Positions 51,832-60,321 of a stretch of DNA of 64,000 nucleotides are shown here, piece by piece. Each line of letters begins with the position of its first letter. The first letter of the stretch is position 1. The position numbers and the translations under genes are program-made. This stretch comes from Rhizomonospora bruguierae (lineage in GTDB: Bacteria > Actinomycetota > Actinomycetes > Mycobacteriales > Micromonosporaceae), in contig NZ_BBQH01000026.1 of assembly GCF_018397995.1 (NCBI RefSeq), positions 50,975 through 114,974 of the forward strand, given 5' to 3'. The notes beneath the pieces were generated by a model, which ran no database searches, was not told where the DNA came from, and saw only the letters and a list, made by a program, of their open reading frames with translations.

Positions 51832-53180
51832 CTGGCGACCACTCCTCGTGCTCCAGTTTCGATCTCATCCCGGGTCCGGCTGCACGCGTCAACGGCGGCG
51901 GCGACCAACAGCCGGGTGAGCTTGACCATGTTCGGCAGGGACACAGCGTTCATGCCCATGGGGAAGTCGACCTCGGTGCCATCCGGATTCGTTACCCGTG
52001 GCATCCCGATCCGGGCGGTTGGGATGCCACGGTTACGGAGGATGTTGCCGTCGGTGGCGCCGCTGGTGGTCCTTGCCGCCTCGTCAAGCACCTGTGGGGC
52101 GCCGGTCACCGTCGCGTACGCCCGCCGGCACGAATCGACGATCCAGGTCTCCGGTGGAGTCGAACTGCCCGGGATGGACAGCGTCATTTCCCATTCCGCG
52201 GACACGTCGCCGAGGCGCGCCAGAGCTTCGTCGATCGCCTGGGCAAACTGCCGGCGAGCGTCCACGGGCCGGGTGCGGGGGCTGATCCGCAGATCGACGG
52301 TGAATTCGCAGACCGCTGGGCTGGTGGCCGCCATCCGCTGCCAGCCGCCCCGGATCGAGGCCACATGGCCCTGTGGCGCGACCAAGCCGGAGGTGTTGCG
52401 AGCGGTGTATTCCGGGAACCAGCGCTCCAGCTCACCGATCAGCCGGCCGGCATCCACGATCGCGTTGCGGTACGGCAGTCGCTGCCGGCTGCCGACGTAG
52501 TTGTACGTGCCATAGACCCGCACGGTGAACCAGCAAAGCCCGACCTCCTCCCACGAGATGAACCAGCCGGGCTTGGCCAGAATCGCGTGGTCGGCCTGGA
52601 CGCCCTGTTCAAGCATGAACGAGCATCCATTGCCCTGCCCGGTGTTGGCCCGCGTGACCGAGTTACGGCTGTTGGTCGGCATCCCGCCCGCGCCGAATCC
52701 GACCAGCAGCGAGCCGTGCAGCGGTAGGCCGGCCGCGGCGATCGCCGCCGCGGCGACCGCCGCGCAGGCGGCGTGCCCCTTTGGGTTGCTGGCGCCGAGG
52801 CCCACCACTCGGTCACCATCCAGGAACCCCACCGGGCGCATGTCCGGGCGCAGCGCCGGGCCCACGTACGGCACGTCCTCCTCGGCGGTCCCCACGGTCA
52901 GCGTGTCGATCGGGGCGTAGAGCAGCAGGTCCTTGCCGGTGTCGTCGCCGGCGAGCCTGCCGACCGCGTTGCCCTGCCGGTCGTCGATCTCCTGATACCA
53001 CGAGTCCAGCCCGGCCTGTGCCAGGTATCCGGTCAGGAACTGGGCCAGCTCGCGCTCGTCGCCGGTCGGGCTGGGGATGGAGACCATGCGCAGGGCAAGA
53101 TCGCGCAGCCTGTCCTCGTCGATCGCGGCCCAAGCGCGTTCAATCGCCGACCGAAGACTGCCCGAGTAGCTTTCCGCCAT
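51828..53180 (-). CDS. M20-family protein with substituted metal ligands
   Basis: A 450-residue protein with the M20/ArgE-DapE fold (catalytic domain with inserted dimerisation domain). Ordinary M20 enzymes bind two zinc ions; here the first ligand motif HxD reads YAPIDTL (Pro for His), the bridging Asp in GxGxxDxKG is Asn (GLGASNPKG), and the Glu-Glu pair is replaced by GAGGMPTN. The fold is recognisable, but two-zinc catalysis as usually described is unlikely. It is the first gene of the operon (ATG 53180 with GGGAGGGGCG). It could be a hydrolase with a different mechanism or a structural protein. Confidence 0.82.
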   Translation of the reverse strand: MAESYSGSLRSAIERAWAAIDEDRLRDLALRMVSIPSPTGDERELAQFLTGYLAQAGLDSWYQEIDDRQGNAVGRLAGDDTGKDLLLYAPIDTLTVGTAEEDVPYVGPALRPDMRPVGFLDGDRVVGLGASNPKGHAACAAVAAAAIAAAGLPLHGSLLVGFGAGGMPTNSRNSVTRANTGQGNGCSFMLEQGVQADHAILAKPGWFISWEEVGLCWFTVRVYGTYNYVGSRQRLPYRNAIVDAGRLIGELERWFPEYTARNTSGLVAPQGHVASIRGGWQRMAATSPAVCEFTVDLRISPRTRPVDARRQFAQAIDEALARLGDVSAEWEMTLSIPGSSTPPETWIVDSCRRAYATVTGAPQVLDEAARTTSGATDGNILRNRGIPTARIGMPRVTNPDGTEVDFPMGMNAVSLPNMVKLTRLLVAAAVDACSRTRDEIETGARGVVAR

Positions 53181-53428
53181 CGCCCCTCCCTATGCGCAGC
53201 ACCACCTCGGTCCGCTCGCCGGTACCGGGATGCATAGGTTTGCCGAACGTGACCCCGCTGGCCACCTCGGCATCCCGGTGAGTGGACCGCATCTGTCCCG
53301 GGCCCTGCCGGGCCGGTTCTAGGCTGGTCGCATCCCACTCCCGCGACGGCGGTCCGGAGAATCGCGGATGCGTTTCGACGGCTCGGAACTCCCGGGACAC
53401 CCCACCTACCAATGAGGACTAGTTACCG
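53181..53428. promoter_or_regulatory. divergent promoter region of the main catabolic operon
   Basis: The 248 nt between the divergent M20 and alpha/beta-hydrolase genes must carry the promoter for the ten-gene leftward operon. I found no clear -10/-35 pair or operator, and no regulator gene is close. Confidence 0.4.
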
Positions 53429-54062
53429 ATGATCGCCCCCAGGTTCTCCCCAAACTATGTCCGCACCCGCAGCGGGCTACTCCACTACGTGGAGCTGGGT
53501 TCGGGGGACCCGCTCGTCCTGCTGCACCAGGCGCCGCGCTCGTGGGACGAGTTCCGTGAACTGATGCCACTGCTCGCCGACGGGCGTCGGGTCATCGCGC
53601 CGGACATCGTTGGTTTTGGTGCCTCCGAACTCATCCACGACCACTCCATCCAGCGGTACGCCGACTCCGTCCTGGCTCTACTCGAGGAACTCGGCCTGGA
53701 GCAGGCGGACCTGCTCGGCCATCACCTCGGCGGGATCGTGGCGGTCGAGGCATCCGCGCAGCAGCCGCAGCGGCTGCGCCGGCTGATCCTGTCCGGCACC
53801 CCGTACGTGGACGAGACGTTCCGCAAGCGCCGACCGCCGATGCACCCGCTGAGCCTGGTTGAGCAACAGGACGATGGGCGGCACCTGATGGAGCTGTGGG
53901 TCCGTCGCAGCGGCTTCTACCCACCGGCGCGGCCGGACCTGCTCGACCGGTACGTCCGCGACGTACTGCTCCAGGGGAGCCAGGCGGAGGAGGGCCACCG
54001 CGCGATCAGCGAGTACCGGATGGAGGGCCGCACCACGTACCAGGGCCCGATTCTGTGCATCG
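53429..54062 (+). pseudogene. alpha/beta-hydrolase gene truncated at its 3' end
   Basis: The ATG at 53429 opens an alpha/beta-hydrolase (LHYVELGSGDPLVLLHQAP..., nucleophile position in LLGHHLGGIVAVEA). Here His occupies the place of the nucleophilic Ser (GHHLGG), itself unusual. After GPILCIGDR (about residue 212) the frame continues as antisense of the molybdenum-hydroxylase medium subunit, so the acid and His of the triad are missing. It faces that truncated gene, and both end at the same point, about 54060. Non-functional unless the truncated protein has another role. Confidence 0.7.
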
Positions 54063-54658
54063 GCGACCGACGCGATGGCAGCGGGCCGCTCGGCCAGCAC
54101 GAACCGCCGGTGCGCCAGGGCGCTGCCGGGCGGCGGCAGCGGCACTTCGATCCCTACGATGAGCTCGTCGGGCGCGAGCACGGTCTGGAACGGCTCGGCG
54201 AGCAGGTCTGCCGCTGGCACGGTGCGGGTCGCCCCGCCCGGCGCCTGGCAGGAAACCCACCCGTTGGTCGCGACCAGGAACGTGGCCGGGTCGGAGTGCG
54301 GCTCGCCAAACGCCAGATTCCCGCCGATCGTGCCGCTGGTGCGCACCCGTGGGTTCGCCACCTGCCGCTCCACCGCCGCGAGTGCGGGCAGCACCGCCGC
54401 CACCTCGGACGACCGCTCGATCTGCTGGTGTGTCGCGGTCGCCCCGATGCGCAAGGCCCCGCCGGCCACCGCGATGCCGGCCAGGCCCGGAACGCCCTTA
54501 AGGTCGACCAGCACCGGGTAGTCGGCTAGGCCGAGCTTCATCGCCACCACCAGTTCGGTGCCGCCGGCGTAGGCGACCGCGTCACCGTCGTACTCCGCGA
54601 GCAGGTCGCAAGCGTCCGCGATCGACTCCGGACGGCGGATGGTGAAGGCCGGCAGCAT
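54063..54658 (-). pseudogene. FAD-binding medium subunit of a molybdenum hydroxylase, truncated
   Basis: The ATG at 54658 begins a CoxM/XdhB-type protein (MLPAFTIRRPESIADACDLL, FAD loop AYAGGTELVV, second FAD segment VRTSGTIGGNLAFGEPHSDP). Only about 198 residues remain of the usual 280-300; after RPAAIASVAD the frame passes into antisense of the facing hydrolase gene. The C-terminal domain that completes the flavin pocket is lost. It lies 20 nt after the large-subunit gene. Without it the hydroxylase would lack its normal electron path unless another medium subunit is supplied in trans. Confidence 0.72.
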
Positions 54659-54678
54659 GACGCTCCAATCTCGACGAA

Positions 54679-56931
54679 TCAGCCCGGGGCTGTATCGCTC
54701 GTGGTCTGCTGAATCCACCGCCACACCCGGTCCGGGGACATCGGCAGCTCCCGCACCGGCACGCCGGCATCGGTCACCGCACTTACCAGCGCGGCGGTCA
54801 GGCCGCCGAAGACGCCCTCCCCGCAGCCCTTGGCCCCGAACGGCCCAGGGCCGTCGCCGTTTTCAACGATGACGCAGATCATCTCGGCGGGCACATCCGT
54901 CAGTGTCGGCACCCGGTAGTCCAGCAGGCTGTCGTTGAGCAGCACGCCGTCCTCGCTGAACCGCATCTCCTCGAAGAACGCGTTGCCGATCACCTGAAGC
55001 GTGCAACCCTCGTCCTGGCGCTCGACGAGACTCGGGTTCACCGCTCGTCCAACGTCGGCCACGGTTACCACCCTCGGCACCTCGACCAGTCCCGTCTCCG
55101 GATCCACTGACACCTCCGCGCCAGCCACACAGACTTCCCAGAACAGGGCCGGCCCCGCCCCGGTGAGTTCGCTGGCGTCGCCGTCCGCCCCTATGGGCCC
55201 GGCTGCGGCGAGTTCGGCGATGTCCCAGGACCGCTTGCCCGTGCTGATCCGCCCGTCCCGCAAGGTGAGTTCGTCAACGGGCACACCCCCGTGCTCGGCG
55301 GCGGCGGCCAACAGCGCGGTCCGCAGCCGTTCGCTTGCCCGCTGCACCGCCAGCCCAGCGACGGTGGTCGAGCGGCTGGCGCCGGTGGAGCGGTCGTACG
55401 GCGTGTGGTCGGTATCGGTGGGCAACACCACCACCCGCTCCATGCCCAAGCCGAGCACCTCCGCCGCGATCTGAGCGTGCACAGTGCGGGCGCCCTGCCC
55501 GATCTCCTGCGACCCGACCAGCACCATCACCCGGCCGTCCGGCCGCAACTCGACCCGGGCCGCCGAGCGCGCCGACACCCCGGCAGGCGAAACGCCGACC
55601 GAGATGCCCCGCCCCCGCCACGCGGGCAACGCGCCGCCCCAGTCCAGTCGCTTGGCCACCTCTCGCAGGTCGCCCGCGAGGTCGGCGTCGAGCGGGCGCT
55701 GCCCAGGGATCAGCGTCTCGCCCCGGTCGAGCAGGTTACGCAGCCGCAACTCCAACCGGTCGATACCGAGCAGCGCCGCCACCTCGTCGACCTGCGACTC
55801 GCCGACCCACTGCAGATGGGCGGCACCGAAGCCGCGGTACGACCCGGACGGCGGCAGGTGGGTGTAGACGCAGGCGGCGTCGATGTCCACCCGATCCCAG
55901 CGGTAAGGCCCGACCGCGGCCATCCCGGCCACCATTGTGACCGTCGGGCCGTTGTCTGCGTACGCGCCGGTATCCATCCAGATCCACGCCTGGCGGGACA
56001 CGAAGCGCCCATCCGGGCGCACGGCGGTGCGCATCCGGCAGCGCATCCCGTGCCGGCGGGTGGTCACCATCGCGTCCTCCACGCGGTTGACCAGCCGGAC
56101 CGGGCGGCCAACGGCCCGTGCCACCGCGACCGCTACCGGTTCCATCTTCGTGTACGACTTGCTGCCGAAGCCGCCGCCGACGAACGGGACCCGCACCCGC
56201 ACCCGCTCCAGCGGCAGCCCGAACACGGTGGCCAGTTCCTGCCGGACCAAGAACGGGTGCTGGCAGGAGGAGTGCACACTGATCCCGTCCGGCTCCCAGC
56301 TCGCGACCACCACATGCGGCTCCATCGCGTACTGATAGACGGCAGGGAAGATGTACTCGTGCTGGACCACCACAGCGCCGGCCTCGTCCACCTCAGCGAC
56401 TCGCTCGTGCTGCAGTCCGTGGTGGTAGAAGGCATTGTCCATGCCCAGTTCGGTGCCGGGCGGGCAGGCGAACCCCGGCCGCGGTGCCCGGTCGTGCACC
56501 CGTGCCGCGCCCGGCGCCGCCGCAGCAGCCACGTCGAGCAGGGCGGGTAGCTCGTCGTACTCGACCTCGATAGTGGTCACTGCTGCTGCCGCTGCCTCCT
56601 CGGTCTCGGCCGCGACGGCGGCCACGATCTCGCCCGCGAAGCGCACCACGCCGTCAGCGAAGATCGGTCGGTCGCGCACGTAGTGGCCCCAGGTGGCGTC
56701 CAGGTCGACTAGATCGGCGGCGGTGACTACCGCGACCACGCCCGGCACCTCCAGCGCGGCAGCGGGGTCGACGGCAGCGATCCGGGCGTGTGCCACGACG
56801 CTACGCAGCAGCTTGACGTGCAACACTCCGGCGACCGGCAGGTCGGCGCCGTAGACGGCTGCACCGGACAGTTTGGCCGCCAGGTCGGGCCGAACCACCG
56901 ACCGCCCGACGGCCGTTCCCGCGGGTATCAC
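54679..56931 (-). CDS. molybdenum hydroxylase large subunit (xanthine dehydrogenase family)
   Basis: A 750-residue molybdopterin-binding catalytic subunit that hydroxylates a carbon next to a ring nitrogen, or an aldehyde, using water. Cofactor motifs are VGGGFGSKSY and GSYRGFGAAH, and the catalytic Glu is in GAKGCGEGVFGG near the C-terminus. The loop is not the AYRCSFR of true CO dehydrogenase, so a nitrogen heterocycle or aldehyde is more likely. It overlaps the small-subunit gene (GTGA). Quinoline 2-oxidoreductase and nicotinate dehydrogenase are family members with suitable chemistry (established for the family; inference here). Confidence 0.92.
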   Translation of the reverse strand: MIPAGTAVGRSVVRPDLAAKLSGAAVYGADLPVAGVLHVKLLRSVVAHARIAAVDPAAALEVPGVVAVVTAADLVDLDATWGHYVRDRPIFADGVVRFAGEIVAAVAAETEEAAAAAVTTIEVEYDELPALLDVAAAAAPGAARVHDRAPRPGFACPPGTELGMDNAFYHHGLQHERVAEVDEAGAVVVQHEYIFPAVYQYAMEPHVVVASWEPDGISVHSSCQHPFLVRQELATVFGLPLERVRVRVPFVGGGFGSKSYTKMEPVAVAVARAVGRPVRLVNRVEDAMVTTRRHGMRCRMRTAVRPDGRFVSRQAWIWMDTGAYADNGPTVTMVAGMAAVGPYRWDRVDIDAACVYTHLPPSGSYRGFGAAHLQWVGESQVDEVAALLGIDRLELRLRNLLDRGETLIPGQRPLDADLAGDLREVAKRLDWGGALPAWRGRGISVGVSPAGVSARSAARVELRPDGRVMVLVGSQEIGQGARTVHAQIAAEVLGLGMERVVVLPTDTDHTPYDRSTGASRSTTVAGLAVQRASERLRTALLAAAAEHGGVPVDELTLRDGRISTGKRSWDIAELAAAGPIGADGDASELTGAGPALFWEVCVAGAEVSVDPETGLVEVPRVVTVADVGRAVNPSLVERQDEGCTLQVIGNAFFEEMRFSEDGVLLNDSLLDYRVPTLTDVPAEMICVIVENGDGPGPFGAKGCGEGVFGGLTAALVSAVTDAGVPVRELPMSPDRVWRWIQQTTSDTAPG

Positions 56932-57437
56932 CGCTGCTGCCCAGTAGGCGCGCTCGCGGCGGCGTCCCGGCCCGGCGCCGGAGCGATCCCGGCGATCTCA
57001 CAGATCGCATCCACGATTGCGCGGTAGCCGGTGCACCGGCACAGGTTGCCGGCGAACTCCCGCTGGACGTCCTCCCGTGAACGCAGGGTGCCCCGCGCCA
57101 AGAGCGGCTTGAGGGTCATCAGGAAGCCCGGCGTGCAGTAGCCGCACTGGAAAGCATTGTGCTCGGCGAAGGCGGCCCCGACGACGGCGAACCCGTCCGC
57201 GGCGGCGAAGCCCTCAATCGTCTGCACCTCGTCGTCACCAGCATCGTGCGCGAGGAAGCAGCACGAGCTAACCGGCTCCTCGCCGACCAGCACCGTACAG
57301 GTACCGCAGACCTGCATGTCGCACGACCGCTTCGCGCCGGTCAGCCCGAGCCGGTCGCGCAGCACATCCAGCAGCAGGGCGTTGTGTGCCAACTCGAGTT
57401 CGTGGATGGCACCGTTGACCTTCAGCCGTACCCCCAA
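56928..57437 (-). CDS. molybdenum hydroxylase small subunit, two [2Fe-2S] clusters
   Basis: A 169-residue electron-transfer subunit. The plant-type cluster motif is CDMQVCGTCTVLVGEEPVSSC, cited in parts: CDMQVCGTC near residue 43 and a later SSC; the second cluster has CGYCTPGF near 100 and CRCTGY near 138. It would pass electrons from the molybdenum site to FAD. A TTG start at 57437 fits the expected N-terminus (MGVRLKVNG) with GGAG upstream. Order small, large, medium subunit is preserved. Confidence 0.92.
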   Translation of the reverse strand: MGVRLKVNGAIHELELAHNALLLDVLRDRLGLTGAKRSCDMQVCGTCTVLVGEEPVSSCCFLAHDAGDDEVQTIEGFAAADGFAVVGAAFAEHNAFQCGYCTPGFLMTLKPLLARGTLRSREDVQREFAGNLCRCTGYRAIVDAICEIAGIAPAPGRDAAASAPTGQQR

Positions 57438-57626
57438 CGCGGGGCTCCTCTCCCAGGTTCGCCACCGGCGACGATCAGTACACCCGCTCGGCCCGCGGCC
57501 TGCCTACCGCGCCCGTCCGCCCAGCGGAACGGCCGGCTCCCCACCCGTCCATCCGATCGGCGAGGCTGGGGCCCGGCGGGCCGGCCGGCGGCCCGTGTCC
57601 TCACCGGGAGGGAACTCATCGCACCG

Positions 57627-58901
57627 TCAGGCCCGCGGCGCTGCGCAGACGGCCAGTGCGGTACGCAGGTAAATCCGAGCGCAGGCGTGCAGGTCCGCCT
57701 CGACGATCGCGACATTGCCCGCGCCGGTGCCCTGGCCAGGACCGAAGGTAACGGCCGGCATACCCATCTCGTTCCACACATTCAGGTCCCGCCACATGCT
57801 CGCCGGGGAATGGCCAGGCGGGGTACGCCGTACCGGATCCACCTCGGCGTCGGTGGCCGTCCACAGCGCATCCACGAGCGGCTCGGCGCCGGCCGCTTGG
57901 TAGCCGCGGCGGAACAGGTAGCACTCCACCTCGGCGTCCACGCCGACGGACCGGGCCAGTTCGCGCAACTCCTCCTGGACACCCAGCGGATGCTCACCAG
58001 GCGGCAACCGCACGTCCAGGTAAAAGATGCACGAGGCAGGGGAGAGGATGGGCTGGGTCGGGTGCCCCGCCCGGATCGCGCCAATATTCACCTTCGGCAC
58101 CACCTCACCGGCGTCGCACACGATGCGCGAACGCTCCTGGTACTCGTACGCCCACCGCTCGATCGCAGGGATCAGCGGCGCCGCCCGGACGATCGCGTTG
58201 GGATGCGCGTCCGGGGCATACGGCCGCTGCAGGTACGGCGTGTAGACCGCCCGGTCCCGGCCCCGCACGGCGATCCGGAAGAACGCCTTGCCGGGCTCGA
58301 TCCAGATCGGCGTGAACGACGTGGTCTCGGCCACCACGACATAGTCGGCGAGCGCGCCGTGGGTGGCGACGAACCGACTGCCGTAGTCCTTGCCGGCGAA
58401 GCGCGGCCCCTGGTACTCGTCCACCGGTTCGTGGCCGATCTCGCCGGTCACCATGGTGAGCACGAGGTCGCCGGGCAGCTGCACGCCGGACCGGCGCAGC
58501 GTCGCGGCGGCGACCAGCCAGCACGCCATCGGACCCTTGTCGTTGACCACGCCCGCCCCGACCAGGTCGGCACCGTCCCGCCAGGCGGTGTGGAACTCCG
58601 GCAGGTCCGGCTCCCGGAAGTAGGTGTAGTCGCCGGACGTGACCGCAGTGTCCATGTGGCTGTTGAACAGCAACGACCGGCCACCGCCGCGTCCCGGTAT
58701 CCGGGCCACCACATTCGCCGCCTGGTCCGGCAACGCCCGCACGGGGCGCGGCGCCAACCCGGCATCGCCGCACCAGTCAAGCAGGAAGTCGCTGACCGCG
58801 TGCTCCTGGCCGCTCGGGCTGTCGATTCGCCCGAGTTCGAGGGCGAGTTCGGTCACCTCACCCGGTTCAATGCTGTCGGCTATATCCCACACATTCTTCA
58901 T
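57627..58901 (-). CDS. M20-family hydrolase (ArgE/DapE-like), second copy
   Basis: A 424-residue M20-type protein. The first metal motif is intact (NSHMDTAV), but the bridging position reads GAGVVNDKG with Asn where Asp is usual, the following motif is TGEIGHEP, and the C-terminal His is not evident. It belongs to a subgroup with EIGxEPVDEYQGPRFAG that I recognise as common in actinobacteria without an assigned reaction. The ATG at 58901 is used; a GTG at 58913 would add four residues. It is divergent from the MmgE/PrpD gene by only 43 nt. Likely an amide hydrolase acting on a pathway intermediate. Confidence 0.83.
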   Translation of the reverse strand: MKNVWDIADSIEPGEVTELALELGRIDSPSGQEHAVSDFLLDWCGDAGLAPRPVRALPDQAANVVARIPGRGGGRSLLFNSHMDTAVTSGDYTYFREPDLPEFHTAWRDGADLVGAGVVNDKGPMACWLVAAATLRRSGVQLPGDLVLTMVTGEIGHEPVDEYQGPRFAGKDYGSRFVATHGALADYVVVAETTSFTPIWIEPGKAFFRIAVRGRDRAVYTPYLQRPYAPDAHPNAIVRAAPLIPAIERWAYEYQERSRIVCDAGEVVPKVNIGAIRAGHPTQPILSPASCIFYLDVRLPPGEHPLGVQEELRELARSVGVDAEVECYLFRRGYQAAGAEPLVDALWTATDAEVDPVRRTPPGHSPASMWRDLNVWNEMGMPAVTFGPGQGTGAGNVAIVEADLHACARIYLRTALAVCAAPRA

Positions 58902-58944
58902 TGCCCTATTCACCCTTGCTTTGTCGAATCGAGGATTAACACCA

Positions 58945-60321
58945 GTGACTAAGATTTCTCACCTGTTCGCCGCCTGGGCCGGCCGGCTGCGCCCATCCGA
59001 CCTGCCCGAGGAGGTCCGCGACCGGATAACGCTGCGGGTTGCCGACGCGGTCGGCCTGGTCGCTGCGGCGTGGGACACCCCGCCGGGCAAAGCGGTTCGG
59101 GACCTGGCTGCGGAGCTGTCCGGGTCCGGGAGGGCCCTGCTGTTCGACCCGCGTCCGCTGCACCCGGCGTCGTCCGCCCTGGCCCACGGCACGCTGGTAC
59201 ACGCCCTGGACTACGACGACACCTTTCCGGAGTCGGTGATCCATCCGATGAGCGTGCTGCTGCCCGCCGCGCTGGCCGCCGCGGACGACGAGCGTGCTGG
59301 CGGCGAGGTGGTCGCAGCGCTGGCCGCCGGCGATGAGTTGCTCGCCCGGCTCGGCGCCGCCGCCGGCCGCCGGCTGCACGCCCACGGGTTCCAGGCCACC
59401 AGCGTCTTCGGCCCGCTCGCCGCCGCCCTGGTCGTCGGCGTGCTGCGCGGGCGCTCGCCGGCGACCGTCGCCAGCGCGATGGGCCTTGCCGGCAGCTTTT
59501 CCGGCGGACTGTTGGAGTTCCTCAGCGATGGCACCTGGTCGAAACGGCTGCACCCGGGCTGGGCGGCACACGGCGGGGTGATCGCTGACGGGCTCGCCGC
59601 CCGCAATTTTCCCGGCCCAGCCTCGATTGTTGAGGGCAGGCACGGCCTGTTCACCGCGTTTCTTGGCGACGAGGTGGACCCAGCGCAGGTCACTGAAGGG
59701 TTGGGCGAGCGGTGGCTCTCCGCCACCGCACAGATCAAGCTGTACCCCTGCGCGCATGTGCTGCATCCGTTCATCGTGATGGCCCATGACCTGCGCCACC
59801 GCGACGTCCGGGTGTCCGACATTACCGAGATCGTCTGCGGTGTCGCGCCCTGGTATGTGCCGATCGTCTGCGAGCCGCTGGCGGAAAAGCTGAACCCGGT
59901 AGGCGAGTACCAGGCCCGCACCAGCCTTCCCCTCGTGGTCGCGCTCGGTCTGCTCGATGAGGACGTGGACAGCGACTCGTTTGAGCCGGTCAGCGTCGGC
60001 CGGCCGGAACTTCGCGCGCTCGCCGCCAAGGTCCGGTACGTCGCCGACCCGCAGCTCACCGAGGGCTTCGGCGCCCGCCTCCGGGTGGTCACCGCCGACC
60101 GGACGTTCGATGGTGATCCCTGGCTCACGGTGGACGTGCCGGACCGGGTCCGGCGGAAGTTTCTTGCCGCGACTGCCCGCGGCGCGGCGGCCGGCGTCAC
60201 CCCTGCCGAGCCCGCAGAGGCGCTGTGGGCGGTTGCCCGGAGGTTGGACCAACATCCGATGGGCGTCCTGCGCCGGGCCGCACTGTCGCTCGCCGGGTAC
60301 TGGGAGGGGAGGCATGGTTAG
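58945..60321 (+). CDS. MmgE/PrpD-family protein
   Basis: A 458-residue member of the 2-methylcitrate dehydratase superfamily, which includes dehydratases and isomerases for small polycarboxylates. Conserved segments include HALDYDDTFPESVIHPMSV, HGFQATSVFGPLAAA, SDGTWSKRLHPGWAAHGG and QIKLYPCAHVLHPFI. It is the only rightward intact gene of the catabolic island. The GTG at 58945 fits the usual start (TKISHLFAAWAGRL). It ends in a 4-nt convergent overlap with the asparaginase gene. It may process a C4-C6 acid formed after ring opening. Confidence 0.88.
   Translation: MTKISHLFAAWAGRLRPSDLPEEVRDRITLRVADAVGLVAAAWDTPPGKAVRDLAAELSGSGRALLFDPRPLHPASSALAHGTLVHALDYDDTFPESVIHPMSVLLPAALAAADDERAGGEVVAALAAGDELLARLGAAAGRRLHAHGFQATSVFGPLAAALVVGVLRGRSPATVASAMGLAGSFSGGLLEFLSDGTWSKRLHPGWAAHGGVIADGLAARNFPGPASIVEGRHGLFTAFLGDEVDPAQVTEGLGERWLSATAQIKLYPCAHVLHPFIVMAHDLRHRDVRVSDITEIVCGVAPWYVPIVCEPLAEKLNPVGEYQARTSLPLVVALGLLDEDVDSDSFEPVSVGRPELRALAAKVRYVADPQLTEGFGARLRVVTADRTFDGDPWLTVDVPDRVRRKFLAATARGAAAGVTPAEPAEALWAVARRLDQHPMGVLRRAALSLAGYWEGRHG

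Noticed and set aside
54063..54529. C-terminal continuation of the rightward hydrolase as a fusion protein
   Set aside because: After about 54062 the translation is the antisense of the molybdenum-hydroxylase medium subunit and is Arg/His/Gly-rich without structure.
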